DNA from: Fasciola hepatica
Lineage: Eukaryota > Platyhelminthes > Trematoda > Plagiorchiida > Fasciolidae
Assembly: GCA_948099385.1 (NCBI GenBank)
Contig: CANUEZ040000161.1
Location: forward strand, 3,162,001-3,226,000
Length of the DNA stretch: 64,000 nucleotides
Direction: 5' to 3'
A program made the translations under genes and the position numbers. Under the pieces are notes generated by a model that saw only the letters and a list, made by a program, of their open reading frames with translations, had not been told where the DNA came from and did no database searches. Shown here one piece after another: positions 34,671 through 47,162 of this stretch. Position 1 is the first letter of the stretch. Each line of letters begins with the position of its first letter.

Positions 34671-36300
34671 TGTGTGTGTGTGTGTTGTGTGTGCATTATC
34701 GGTAGCATGTCTCGAAAAATTATTACTAACGTTTCTGCTTGGTTACTGATTCTGTGGTAAGTCGTTGGGAGATGCATAGCAGGGATTCATTGTCGTCGCG
34801 TAAATCCCAGTTCATCTAAAGCAGACTGTTGGATAGATTCCTTCAGTGAAGTTCACTGATTTTCGACATGTGCTTCCTCTCCACCTATGAACGTGGTGGC
34901 TAGATGGGAGGCAATAGCGCCTGAGACCGCTTGACGCTTTCTCGGTGATTACAACGCTGCAGTGTTAACTCGCTTCGGAGCACACACTTTTAGGCAATTG
35001 GCTAGGTAAATCTTGAAGCGTGCACGAATGGGGGTGTGGTCGGTGCCATTTTTATTGTCCGTCTCCGCGCCTCGGTGGAACCGACAATCTTCAATCGAAG
35101 ATGACCAGCGTGATTGCACGAAAATGTAGTCGATCTGATGTGCTGTGTGGCCGTCGTTGGAGTACCACGTGCTTCTTGGGATGTTGGAAGCGGGTATTGG
35201 TGACGGTTAGGCTGTTGAAATCTGTAAAGTTGACGAGGCGTTCACCATTGCTGCACTGCTGTCCGAGACCATATTTTCCCATAATGTATCTAGGTACTTG
35301 GGTGGAGGGACCTGTGTAGGCGTTCCAGTTCCCCGCAACCAGGGGAATGTCACGTTTCGGGACGGTGTTTATTATCTCTTGTAGCCCATTTTAGAACTCA
35401 TCCCTTTCCGCTTTTTCGGCTGCAACTGTCGGTATATAGACCGCAACAACCGATACGTCCAAGGGTGAGGGGTGAAAACGAGCTAAGGCGATCCAAGGAG
35501 ATATGGGGTTCTATAAAAGCAGTGTTTTGTTGGCCTTGTTGCTGACGGCTATCGCGACGCCATGGAGACCAGAACTGTCCGTGGGTCCACTATGATAGAG
35601 GTGATAACTGTCGTCTTCTCCGAGAACCTATATACACCGGGTGCCAGAGTTCGGCAGCCGAACTTCGGAGAGACATGCGATTTCGATGCGGTCGTCATGT
35701 AGCGTTCGTGCAGTGATGGTTTGGCACCCGATGTCCAGGAGTGTTCTCACACTCCAGCAGGCGATTTGGATGTGATTTCGCGTCTTGAGGCCCCCAGCTG
35801 GCATACTTGTCACCCCGGCCGCGGGAAGAACACGAGGCGCGTAACTTACCGGGGACGCCGTAGCATGAGCGATGTTTGAGGGAACTTGTCGTGAAGAGTC
35901 TTGGGAGTTTTGTACAAAGTTTCGTCCCCAGCGTCGCTCGGCTTTTTGTTCGAGGTAGCAACTCTAGCCCGTGCACAACCAAATGTTACCTGTCGGGTAA
36001 CAGGAAGTCTTTGTGTTGGGAGCCGGTGACCAAACGATCGATTCATACGCCTTTTGGATGGTGGTCCACCAATCCGAGATGCCCAGCGCGTCCTAGTGAT
36101 CTTGGTGCATGGTTGCCGGTGGCTCTCTAAGGTCTCGTTCGCCATTCAGTATAGGTAACCTAGACCTAGGAGTCCATGCAACCCTGTTGATTGGATGGAT
36201 TTCCTTGGTAGCCGTTGGATCCAACAGATCTCTTCTTCCTATGCAGGAGTATCCATCTTCGCACGCTGGGCGCCGTCTCACCGAGATTTTTAGTCCTCGG
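34671..36300 (-). repeat. Left arm of 1.63-kb inverted repeat (family X 5' region)
   Basis: Every position p matches 77004-p in the right arm (40704-42334) without indels as far as I compared, with only a few substitutions (for example one Ala/Val change in a shared frame). It carries the minus-strand 5' region and endonuclease of a family X retrotransposon: QIACWSVRTLLDIGCQTITA, IACLSEVRLPNSGTR, IPLVAGNWNAYTGPS, YIMGKYGLGQQCSNGERLVN. The endonuclease frame has stops. The outer end is a GT microsatellite, which breaks the Jockey-like element. Confidence 0.93.
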
Positions 36301-36554
36301 TTACCCTCAGTATAGTTTGGCAGAACCGTTACGCCAAAAGGTGCATTTGGTATTGGGACGAGATAAGATAAGTGAGATGAGACAGTGGTCCGATGGACCC
36401 GGGGAGACAGGGAAGTAATATTAGAGATTGAAAAGTGTATGGATGTAAGTACGAGGTTAAGAGTATGTGGGCGGTCGCCAGTACGACCAGGAATGCGTGT
36501 GAGGAAATCTACCAGTTGGCAAAAGCCTCGGCTTCACTTTCCATAGGATATATA

Positions 36555-36603
<49 letters not shown>

Positions 36604-36689
36604 CACTGAAATGAGAACAAGCATGGTGGCAAGACAAAAACAACAGGAAAGGATCAAAAGTCGGGGGGAATTAGGAGTCAACATTCAGA
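36301..36689. other. Spacer stretch with (TA)n tract
   Basis: An AT-dinucleotide tract lies at 36547-36602, interrupted once near its start (TATATATATTTATATA). Otherwise unassigned. Confidence 0.6.
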
Positions 36690-37285
36690 TTACAAGTGGA
36701 AGCAACTTTTGCTAATGCTTTCATCGTACATGTGTTGTAAATTCTTTCCTGTCTCAATTTTTTATGAAGGACGGGAAGTCAAGAGGCAGGCCATACAGCA
36801 TTCACAACCCCGGATTCCGTTCCGATCCATATCCCTCAGCATCTCTAACCAACGGCAGTCCTCACTTCTTGGGCCCCAACCACTGAGGTGGGAAGCACCA
36901 ACTGAAGTCAAAGCCAAAGTTAGCTTCTTCATGCCCCTGCGCCAAGTCGTAGCCTAACTACCGCGCCGTTTCTTCCAGCCTTGCCTAGCATGTGCAAAAA
37001 GAGCACGAAATGGTAAACGATTGGCAAGCATACGCAAAACGTGCCTTAGCCATCCGAGGCAGTGTAGTGATTACCTCAGTCAGAGGGCGAGTATCAGCAC
37101 CGAACACACAACGAACCTCGTCATTGCTCGCCCGATGTTCCTACGAAACAGCATGCTTCGGAGGAATCCGTGGTCGGACACAGAAAACCACCGAGCACCC
37201 TCAATGCGCAGGGGCCAGGTCCCGCAACCGTAAAGAACATTACGAACTGTGGCATTGTACACCCTTCAATTAAGGGATGAGATGT
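36690..37285 (-). mobile_element. RTE-1 3' region fragment
   Basis: Matches 4590-5060 on the same strand. Minus-strand coding shows VYNATVRNVLYGCGTWPLRI and FSVSDHGFLRSM, the post-RT region, then the 3' UTR down to about 36690. It is 5'-truncated and abuts Gypsy sequence at about 37286. Confidence 0.75.
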
Positions 37286-38690
37286 TACGGGCTACTGTAA
37301 CGTATCGATTTGCTGTCGGGACATTTCCTATGACAACGTTGAACTCTCGGTTGTGAAAAATTTGTGCACGGGTGTCTTTCCAGGACATGACTACATCGGA
37401 CCACATAACACAGCGGAAATACCATCTGGTAGTACACATGGCACGTTTCTGCCATGTGAGCTCACAGCTTCGAAAATCCAAGCACCTCCATTATCCGCTT
37501 ACTTGTGGCCAGAGTTTAAACCGATCGTCACAAAATCTTTCCGATGCTCCGTTGAAAATGAGAAGTTCATCAAATCGGAGATAAAACAGCTCCTAAGTGA
37601 CGGTACTATGGAACCTTCGAACTCTCCTTGTAGGGATCAGGTTCTGATTACTAGAATCTCTAAACACGGGAAAAGAATGGTTATCGATTACGGCTAGACG
37701 ATCAATCGTTTCACGAAACTGGACGTCTATCCACTCCCAAGGATCGACCAAATGATGGAGAAAATCTCTCGGTACGCGCATACCATCAGAAACCCGTTGG
37801 TGAATACGAGAACCTTTACACTGTGGTGATCTTTTCCAATTCCGCCCGATACCATCTAGGGATACCAATGGTGTAACTTGCTTTCAGCACACTTACAACA
37901 GTACTTTGATAGCCGGTAACTTAAAGGATACCTTCGCTCATGTCAGTGTTACCGTCTGTGACATGACCCTGGATGGATCATAACCATAATTTTGGACAGT
38001 TTCTGAAAACCACAGCAAATATTGAATAACGGCAAATGCTCCGAAAACTGTAACCGCCAAAAAAGGAAATCAAACTGCTTGGTTAATGTGTAACACAGGG
38101 TGTAGACAGCAAGTCACCTGTTCGCCATCTGTGTTGGCATGTCACCCGAACAGAAGCACTCGACGTCGATGTAATGTCAGAAGACAGTCAAATTCTCGGT
38201 GAATAGTGTGCGTGGTTATTCGAGGTGAACTACCAACGGTTTCAAGCAGAAAACACCGTCTCTTGGTGCTCCAAACGTAAAAATGGCCGGATTCAAAATG
38301 GACGATTAGTCAGAGCAAAGACCGAAAGAATTGACCAATAAGATTAAAGGAAACGCGTGTTCCAGTCTTAGTCTGACTACTGAAATAGTAGTCGGTAACA
38401 AAACACGGAAAAAGGAATAACACGTACAGAGCATTACACAGGGTAACATCAAGCCTGACCCTGACAGCATGAAGCCATTACGCGAGGTTCCACTTCCTAC
38501 TGACCTGAAGTCCCAACGAAGAGTGGTTCGTATGCTTATTTATCACTCTCAGTGAATACTTTCATTTTCCGATACAATTGGCCCGCTCTTTCGGAATACG
38601 ACATTTCCTCTTCCGGTACGTGTACCTGCGCGAGGCATTCAAATGTCTCAAGCTAGACTTGGAGTGTTGTGGTCGTGACAGTGGATTATA
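37286..38690 (+). pseudogene. Gypsy-1 pol remnant: protease linker and RT
   Basis: Plus-strand Gypsy polyprotein with scattered stops and shifts. The open part 37353-37697 gives PGHDYIGPHN, LWPEFKPIVTKSF, KFIKSEIKQLLSDGTMEPSN and KRMVIDYG. It continues with TINRFTKLDVYPLPRIDQMM after a stop, then DTNGVTCFQ and LKDTFAHVSVTVCDMTLDG, where the catalytic YVDD has become HVSV. RT C-terminal signs follow at about 38440-38690 (NIKPDPDSMKPLREVPLPTD, LKSQRRVV, LKLDLECCG). It cannot encode an active enzyme. Integrase sequence follows at 39230 after a family X fragment. Confidence 0.8.
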
Positions 38691-38810
38691 ATATTCTATT
38701 ACTAGTCGAGACAGAAAAATTAGACACAGTCGTGGGGATCTGTTGAGCGGCTTGAGCCATCAGCTTGACATTATGACATAATTTACCAACCCGGCAAATC
38801 ATGTAGCTGA

Positions 38811-39180
38811 TACACTTTGAGAGCAACCGGGGTTCAAAAACCTCGGTGAGACGGTTAGCATGCGAAGACAATTATCCTTGAATGACCGAGCGAGATTCAA
38901 CGGCTGTGAAGGAAATCTGCCGAATTAACAGGGCCGCATGGACCCTTAGGTTGGATTTAATTCAATCAGGCCACCGCTAACCATACCTCAACACGCCGCC
39001 GCCTTGCAGCCCGCACCTGGTTGTGCAAAGGCTAGAGACGCGTCCTCGAAAAAAGCTGAGTAACGCCGGGGACGTCTCTTGTACGAAACACTTATGGAAC
39101 TTCGTGATCATGTCACCGTGAAGTAGGCTTATCCTCTCCAAGGAGCCAGCCGCAGTAAAACAAAAAAAGAAAAGAGAAGT
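38811..39180 (+). mobile_element. Family X 5' fragment, degenerate
   Basis: Matches the start of the right arm (from 40690) in order: CTCGGTGAGACGG, GTTGTGCAAAGGCTAGAG against GTTGTGCACGGGCTAGAG, then GCTGAGTAACGCCGGGGACG against GCCGAGTGACGCTGGGGACG. It splits the Gypsy pol from its integrase, so it inserted into that element. Confidence 0.7.
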
Positions 39181-39229
39181 ACACTTTCTCATCAATAAGT
39201 GTTTCTAGCTTTAACGGAACTGAGCTGAA

Positions 39230-39570
39230 AAAATTTCATGATTCCTTGCCATCCTAAGATAAACTGCATGCTTCACTTTGTGCAAACCAAAAGTTTGCTT
39301 CACTCTGTGGTTGAATTCAAGATGATTTTCAAGGGTCTTGTCCGTGTTAAAATAAAACCCGAGAGTCACCTGGTCAAAGCTACACAACCGTTCGAGCGAC
39401 TGAGTATTGAATTAAGAGGTTCACTGCCTTACACCACCCACAATCGCCACCTTCTAACTATCACTGATGAGTACTCTCGCTTCCCTTGCTTCCTCTTGAA
39501 CAGATGTATCGGCAACCACAGTGATAAGGTGTCAACAATTTTATTTTACTCTGCATGCTTGCCTACATAA
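39230..39570 (+). pseudogene. Gypsy-1 integrase fragment
   Basis: The frame reads KATQPFERLSIELRGSLPY and HNRHLLTITDEYSRFPCFL, the start of the catalytic core of a Gypsy integrase (the TDEYSRFP block carries the first catalytic Asp). The frame ends in LFYSACLPT with the second Asp region lost. It belongs with the pol at 37286. Confidence 0.8.
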
Positions 39571-40179
39571 ACTCTGACTTTGGCCCTAAAAACAAGAAAC
39601 CTCACAGTTTCGCACTGATAATCGGTTCCTCGAAACTCGACTAACCTTATTTGTTCATTAGCCTGCACTACCATAAACACCAGTCCGCGACAACGATTGT
39701 TTCATTATGCTTGAAGCTCGACTAATGGGACTTCAATGTCTACGTGGTTGACGATTCCTAGCTCCGTTTTACGCAAACGCATGAACAGATCCTCGAAGTA
39801 TGACCACCTGGTGAGGGAAGTAGATCTCACCAGCTAAAACCCATGTTTTTCCATCGCTATTGCTAACTTGTCTTGGTGGTCAAGTTTGCGTGCTATCATG
39901 ACCTCCAGAGATAAGCCAATTGGAGCACTTTGCGCTCCTTCAGGGTCAATCCATATTGAACAGACCGAGGACCCACAGTTAGATATAAGAAACGCAGCAA
40001 TATTGGACGGCGTGGCAGGTTCTTTGCCTGGTAGCGAACTCCCTACATGAAAGCCACAGAAGCCAAAGACAGCAACTTGAAGTGTGCGAGTATTTCTCCC
40101 CACTAAATGAGGTCATTTCCTCTTCCCTCTCACTCAGCAAAACTACGTGGGGTAAGACTCACCAGGAAGCCTTGGACAT
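39571..40179. other. Unassigned spacer stretch
   Basis: Open frames exist on both strands near 39834-40103, but no family was recognised. Confidence 0.35.
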
Positions 40180-40345
40180 CCTCGACTGACAAACCATAAT
40201 CCAAAAAGCATATAAACCGCTTGTTCGGTCACCGGCTCTCTGCGCAAACCTCCTGTTGCCCGACAGGTAACACTTGGTTGTGCACAGGCTAGAGTTGCTA
40301 CTTCGAACGGAAAGACAAGTGGCGCTGTGGGTGCCACTTTGTACT
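40180..40345 (+). mobile_element. Family X 5' fragment, short
   Basis: Matches 40920-41065 in order: CAAAAAGCATATAAACCG against CAAAAGGCGTATGAATCG, GGTCACCGGCTC, CCGACAGGTAACACTTGGTT and GCTAGAGTTGCTAC. A third partial copy of the X 5' region within 2 kb. Confidence 0.75.
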
Positions 40346-40703
40346 TGATTCCAATGACTCCTTATGAACAGCTACTCTACACAATCCTTTGATGGGCAGG
40401 TGTCATTCGGCACATCCATTAGGCCGACTCGTCCTCTCGCAGGAGCTAGCCCCATAAAAGTAACTAACCACCGTTATGACTTTGTGAAACTGCCGGAACA
40501 GAAGACGTTTCCATTCATCGTCTGGCATTTAAGAGAAGAAATACCTCTGAGTTTGTAAACTGTCGTGACCCTTGGAGTATCCTCCGTCTCCTTGGTCTCC
40601 ATCACATGCCCAACACTCACCTGTGGCTCCACGAAGCTGAGGCATGCAATAGCGGCCACACCCGGCAAACCCATCGACAGGCGAGCCAAACTGTTCAAGG
40701 TCG
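40346..40703. other. Unassigned stretch before the right arm
   Basis: Low similarity to the sequence just inside the left arm suggests eroded family X 5' sequence near 40650-40703; otherwise nothing seen. Confidence 0.35.
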
Positions 40704-42317
40704 CCGAGGACTAAAACTCTCGGTGAGACGGCGCCCAGCGTGCGAAGATGGATACTCCTGCATAGGAAGAAGAGATCTGTTGGATCCAACGGCTACCAAG
40801 GAAATCCATCCAATCAACAGGGTTGCATGGACTCCTAGGTCTAGGTTACCTATACTGAATGGCGAACGAGACCTTAGAGAGCCACCGGCAACCATGCACC
40901 AAGATCACTAGGACGCGCTGGGCATCTCGGATTGGTGGACCACCATCCAAAAGGCGTATGAATCGATCGTTTGGTCACCGGCTCCCAACACAAAGACTTC
41001 CTGTTACCCGACAGGTAACATTTGGTTGTGCACGGGCTAGAGTTGCTACCTCGAACAAAAAGCCGAGTGACGCTGGGGACGAAACTTTGTACAAAACTCC
41101 CAAGACTCTTCACGACAAGTTCCCTCAAACATCGCTCATGCTACGGCGTCCCCGGTAAGTTACGCGCCTCGTGTTCTTCCCGCGGCCGGGGTGACAAGTA
41201 TGCCAGCTGGGGGCCTCAAGACGCGAAATCACATCCAAATCGCCTGCTGGAGTGTGAGAACACTCCTGGACATCGGGTGCCAAACCATCACTGCACGAAC
41301 GCTACATGACGACCGCATCGAAATCGCATGTCTCTCCGAAGTTCGGCTGCCGAACTCTGGCACCCGGTGTATATAGGTTCTCGGAGAAGACGACAGTTAT
41401 CACCTCTATCATAGTGGACCCACGGACAGTTCTGGTCTCCATGGCGTCGCGATAGCCGTCAGCAACAAGGCCAACAAAACACTGCTTTTATAGAACCCCA
41501 TATCTCCTTGGATCGCCTTAGCTCGTTTTCACCCCTCACCCTTGGACGTATCGGTTGTTGCGGTCTATATACCGACAGTTGCAGCCGAAAAAGCGGAAAG
41601 GGATGAGTTCTAAAATGGGCTACAAGAGATAATAAACACCGTCCCGAAACGTGACATTCCCCTGGTTGCGGGGAACTGGAACGCCTACACAGGTCCCTCC
41701 ACCCAAGTACCTAGATACATTATGGGAAAATATGGTCTCGGACAGCAGTGCAGCAATGGTGAACGCCTCGTCAACTTTACAGATTTCAACAGCCTAACCG
41801 TCACCAATACCCGCTTCCAACATCCCAAGAAGCACGTGGTACTCCAACGACGGCCACACAGCACATCAGATCGACTACATTTTCGTGCAATCACGCTGGT
41901 CATCTTCGATTGAAGATTGTCGGTTCCACCGAGGCGCGGAGACGGACAATAAAAATGGCACCGACCACACCCCCATTCGTGCACGCTTCAAGATTTACCT
42001 AGCCAATTGCCTAAAAGTGTGTGCTCCGAAGCGAGTTAACACTGCAGCGTTGTAATCACCGAGAAAGCGTCAAGCGGTCTCAGGCGCTATTGCCTCCCAT
42101 CTAGCCACCACGTTCATAGGTGGAGAGGAAGCACATGTCGAAAATCAGTGAACTTCACTGAAGGAATCTATCCAACAGTCTGCTTTAGATGAACTGGGAT
42201 TTACGCGACGACAATGAATCCCTGCTATGCATCTCCCAACGACTTACCACAGAATCAGTAACCAAGCAGAAACGTTAGTAATAATTTTTCGAGACATGCT
42301 ACCGATAATGCACACAC

Positions 42318-42334
<17 letters not shown>
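40704..42334 (+). repeat. Right arm of 1.63-kb inverted repeat (family X 5' region)
   Basis: Mirror of 34671-36300 (see there). On the plus strand it carries the X 5' region at 40704-41020, then the endonuclease from about 41190 (QIACWSVRTLLDIGCQTITA) to about 41950 (NTRFQHPKKHV and the decayed end). Stops are at the same places as in the left arm, so both arms are equally defective. Confidence 0.93.

Positions 42335-42353
<19 letters not shown>
42311..42353. repeat. (CA)n microsatellite at the outer end of the right arm
   Basis: A CA run with one interruption (ACACAACACAC), longer than the matching GT run at 34671-34693. Confidence 0.95.
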
Positions 42354-42356
<3 letters not shown>

Positions 42357-44136
42357 CCCAGAGACGCTAATCCATCGGAAATACTCAGTCGGCAGTAGCG
42401 GACACGTGTATACTGTCTACGTAATCGAGTAGCATGGGTAAACTTCACAAAATGCTGGTTTCAACTGGTCCACTACAACCCCCCCCCCCACCTTACAAGA
42501 GTGACATGACAAACTATCCTTTCCTGACGGAGACGAATGTTGTATAAATTTTCGTACGCTTGTTCGTTCCGTTTTACATAACATTTCATAAAGGGCCCTA
42601 TTTCTACATTTCAGCCGGTTTATTAGACGAGTAAAACGTTTTTCATTCCGACTTCGTCCTTTCAACCATACTGATCTTGCCGATCCTACAGCTAGCCTAC
42701 GTGTCAGTCGCTACATTTCGATTTCTTCCTGCCGCTATTTCACTGATCTGTCTCACTGTCTTGTGGGTCAGACTATTGCACCAAAGAATCCGCTTAGGGT
42801 TTGATAGAAAAATCCCTTCTGAGGTGTTGGCAGCCGCGAAGTGTGAGCTGCCCTGAGGTCTCAAGAGGTCATACAGAAAATATTTATTGTTTTTGCTCCT
42901 CATCGTTCACATCCCGATTCCATGAAGTTCGAGAAGCCACAGTGAGTCACGACCAACAGCTTGTAACCTTCGATAGGGGTAGTAAATCGGAGACGGGAAA
43001 GAATAGAGAATCGATTTTTAGATTTGAGCATTCTTTCCAATTAGCTGCTTTCGACGTCCGCGCACTTTGCTAAACGGGGTAACAGGCGTCCCTTGCTGGA
43101 ACTTTTGAAACTATTAAAATAGATGTTTTGTCTCCGAAACAAGCACACAAAACCTAACTTCAGTGTTAAAACTTCCCTCTCCAGATATAGGCTTGGCTTC
43201 TTCCACTTCTTGCCTGTCGGGCGATTCGGTGTCTAGTTCTTGAGGTCAATCTGGCGCTGGCATCACTTTGAGCACGAAGGCTAAGCGTGTACTGCTCGAC
43301 TGGATCCTAACTGGCAATCGTCTGTGCGGTTCTGGGCACGACAACAGAAACAAGCTGAAGCCTCGATGCTTGTTTGTCGTTTCTGTATATGTTCCAACCA
43401 TGATTTATCTTGACTGCTTCGTAGTGTGCGCTCTGTGAACAGTGGTCAGTGCTGTCAATTTTAGTGTTAAAGTTAGAAGCCCACACGAGACGCGAAGACA
43501 TTTATGAGGCCGCTTTGACATCCCAGCCGACTGAACTCATAATGGTGACCTACTCATACACGTCCTGGCCGCAGACTGTTATTAGCTGGCGTGAGGGTAG
43601 AGGCTATATCATCGTCGATAGACAGGTCTCATTAGCAGTCAGCCCGTCAGTTCATGCCCAAAACCTAGATTAAAGTTTGAATAAAGGGAATCCAAAACGA
43701 CAGAACAACGGATCGATGGGGCGAAAAGCATTCCCATCAACAATCAACTGATCATAAAAACCCATCACAACGAGACTGCTCCTTGACGTGCTGTGATGGC
43801 TTGCGCACCTCTATGACCCAAAGAGCTATACAGGATGGCTTCTTTAGGCCGGAGATGTAATCCTACCTGACAGGTCAATGGGTAGAGGCCAGACAAAGTC
43901 CAGTCTCCTGGTCCTCCAGGTTGGGGGTCGATTTGAGCTGGCAATACAGTCGGCAAAATCAGTGGAAGAATAATTGATCCAAGCAAATGGGCTTCCACTC
44001 AGACACCCCGCTGCCTTGCTGGTAGGTTCTTGTTAGAACAAAAGGCTTTGGATGAGAATCCTAGTCGTTCTCCTGCTTTGCGGCTAAACACCCTAGCAGT
44101 ACCCGTCCAACATCTCCCATGAACTGCACGAATTGA
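42354..44136. other. Unassigned stretch with one R3 repeat
   Basis: Apart from R3 at 42537-42710 no repeat family or gene was recognised. The right end (from about 43750) is probably the 5' UTR of the RTE-2 copy that follows. Confidence 0.4.
42537..42710. repeat. Dispersed repeat R3, copy 2
   Basis: Matches 29100-29250 in the same orientation (see there). Confidence 0.6.
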
Positions 44137-46580
44137 ATGAATTCCATACTGCATCGGTCGTCGCGCAGAATAATCAGGACCGCGCTGCCCATCGCATCGA
44201 TCGGGGTGGGTAGTGATAAGTGGGCTATTGTTCAGAGCTCCCTCTTTTTTATTCGACCTTTGTCTTGTGCCCCCAACCACCTCCCTTTGCCCCTTCTATC
44301 CACCCATAATGCCCCCACTTATAACACGGCCAATACTCGCAACGATTCACTGTCAAATAGTATCGGAAGTAATCCTCTGGCTGGTAACTCACATTTTCTC
44401 AAGCCCCGTCAGCCTCTGAATTTCGGCTCCTTCAACGTGCGTACACTCATACAGGTCGGTCAGCAGGCGTGATTAGCCCTCACAATGAACTTGCTGGAGA
44501 TTGATGTCTGCTGCCTAAGTGAAACGCGTATCCAGGATTCGAGCAGTGATTCAACTAACTGCTCCTGGTATCTCATTAGGGTATTTTCTGAGCACCCCAT
44601 GAGAAGAAGCAGTTGGAAGTGCGGGTCAACGTGGTGTAGAAATGGTCTTGACTGACAAGGCTGGATTTGCCCTCTTAAAATGGATCCCTGTTAACAGTTG
44701 TTTATGTGCTGTGAGACCCCAGGGGTCAGTCGGCGTTCGAAAGGATAGTTGTGTTAAGCGCAATTTGTTTTTGATCTCGGCGTACGCCCTAACAGACGCG
44801 CGGAGAGATGAGTTCTACGTGAATTCGCCACCCTCGTTCGCAGCACCAAAGTGTCTAACAATGTAGTGTTAGCAGGTAATTTTATTGCACAAGTTGGTAA
44901 ACTTAGTGCGGCAGAAGCTTGTTTAGGTGACCGCTGTGCGTTACCCGCTGAGTGTACAGGTAAATGGGGATAGGCTCATCCAGTTCTGTCCACACAATCG
45001 ATTGTTGTTGTCTGGCACCAATTTCCGACACAGCTCACGTCGCACAGCAACATGGCGCTCTAACTCTACAGGTACTTTGAGTCAAATTGACCATATCGCT
45101 GTAAGCTACCGGTGGCAGAGATCTGTTCAGAACTGTAGATCTTACTGGTCCACGTACGTAGAGTCGGACCTTGCATTAGTTTTAATGCGATTATCTCTCC
45201 AGCTCCATGGTCATCGTCACAAACCGCAAACCCGGTTAGCCGTGCAACGTTTGTGCGATCCAGAAGTTCACAGCAGTTATGAACAAAAATTAGCACATGA
45301 TCTAGGAACTACGACGAACAGTAATGTAGATGAGCATTGGGCTCATATCAAACAGGCGATGCACGTTGCAGCAGGTTTTGCCTGTGGTCCTAGATCCGAT
45401 GTCCATCAAAGACACTGGATCTCGCAAGATCCGTTGGGTGTAATAGAGAAAAAGCGTCAGCTCTCGAACTGTAAGGAGATGAATAAGATACGTGGAAAAC
45501 TACAAAGGTATGGTACGGAAATCCTCAAGAATGATCGCGAAAATTGGTGGATCAAGGTAGCCGAGGAAATGGAAATAGCAACCGCTTCAGGTAACAGTCT
45601 AAGACTGTTCAAACTTATTCGTGACACCAGTGAACGGCGAGCCCAGGTCAGTGAAAGGATATGTGACAGAAATGGAGAACCCATCCATAGCAAAGAGCAA
45701 AGGCTTGGCCGATGGGCCGAGTACTTCAAGGAACAGTTTAGGTGGTCGCACTCTAGTGCAGTTACTCCCGTGTCAACAACTGCGACTCCTTGGGTGGTAT
45801 CACTTCAGACCCCATCTGAAGTGAAGTGGAGTCATGTGTACGATTACTACAGCGTGGGAAAGCGGCCGGTCCCGACCAACTTCCTCCAGTTCTTTCCAAG
45901 CTGGGTGGAAATGCTTTGGTAAAATCACTTACCGCCTTGCTCCGTGACATTTGGAACGCGAAGCATATTCCGTTAACATAGAGCGAGTCATTAATTGTTC
46001 CCGTCTTCAAGAAGGGAATACGCAATGACTGTAGTAATCAATGTAGGATTAGCCTTATTCCGGGATAAATGTAATTCCGATAGCCACCAAGGTACTAGGC
46101 TCGATTTTGCTGTGCCGTTTGATACCGGCCCACGAACAGCAGGCCGGATTCCGTCCAGGTCGAGGATTCACTGATTAGACTTTTATTCTTCGACGACCGA
46201 TGGGTGCACAGTAATAGAGGTGAACACGCGCATATCCAAGGCTCGAGCGGCGTACGCTTGACTGAAGCACTTGTGGTGCCGACCTGATATTTCACTGAAG
46301 TTGAAAGGTCGTGTATACTGTGCCGCGGTGCGTTCAGTTTTGTCGTATAGTTGCGAGGTTTAAGGTTTGCGTGTGGAGATATTCGTCGTTTTGATGTTTT
46401 GGACGATCGATATTTGCGTAGTATCGCTGAGGTTCAATGGAATGACCGAATGAGCAATGCTGAGGTCAGAAAGCGTGCATTGGGTACTAATTCAGAGAAT
46501 GTTCTGTCACAGCGTATCCAGCACAGTAGACTTCGTTGGTTAGAGGAACGCGTTACGTATGGTACGTAACTTGACTAACC
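44137..46580 (+). mobile_element. RTE-2 copy C, with endonuclease, rearranged 3' half
   Basis: The longest RTE-2 copy. Endonuclease start at about 44390-44540 (FGSFNVRTLIQVGQQA, then a stop, then EIDVCCLSETRIQDSS), giving the Asn and Glu catalytic positions. WIPVNSRL-type block near 44690 and LFLISAYALTDARRDEFY. Endonuclease end at 45000-45180 (LLLSGTNFRHSSRRTATW, QIDHIAVSYRWQRSVQNC). The open frame 44927-45922 runs into the linker (RLGRWAEYFKEQFRWS). The RT is cut short: after KKGIRNDCSNQ near 46030 the palm with the YADD motif is missing. Sequence resumes in the post-RT region (GLRFACGDIRRFDVLDDR, SQRIQHSRLRWL), ending at about 46570 without a 3' UTR. Confidence 0.88.
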
Positions 46581-47162
46581 GGGCCTAGGGTGTAGGGTGA
46601 AACTAACCAGTTGTTGACACGTGGTGCTCGGATTTTACCACAGGACACCAGTTGCAGAGCTGTTAAATAAAATGAATTCTTTAAAGCGGTAGGCGACCAG
46701 CTAACATGGCCTGGTCCTGAGTAACTTCGACGGGGCTCGTATTGACTGAGTAGCTAACAGTTATTCTACGGTAGCGGACAACTTTTCCAACTTCCTGTAC
46801 ACGATAATGTGATTTAGCGCCCCAACAATAGATGTGCGAGCCAACTAGCTTTCAGAATGAGCAGCCGTCCGTTTCGGACTTAGTTTTCACACCCCGAACT
46901 TCGGATGTTCTTGGTGTAGATGTCCTTTTTTTCATCAGGTGCCAGCAACCATGCAGTTCTGAACACACTGCATAGGTGGTGTCAAAATCTCTCTCTCTCT
47001 CTTCTCACTGTGGACCGAACACCTGGCGCACACCCTTGGAGAACATGAGAGAGACAGTTCACAGCATGACTTGGATGCATGAAGACTCAAGTGATGTGAA
47101 TTTGGTCTGCTGTCTAATCCAGGAAGGAACCTATTAACTGACACGACAGTCTGCCCACCACA
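46581..47162. other. Unassigned stretch
   Basis: Only a short CT run at 46989-47002 stands out; nothing else recognised. Confidence 0.4.

Noticed and set aside
35020..35319. 99-codon frame (also at 41685-41984) as a gene
   Set aside because: Antisense shadow of the family X endonuclease, duplicated by the inverted repeat.
39461..39490. CTGATGAG on the plus strand
   Set aside because: It encodes the integrase TDEYSRFP block; no GAAA or stems follow.
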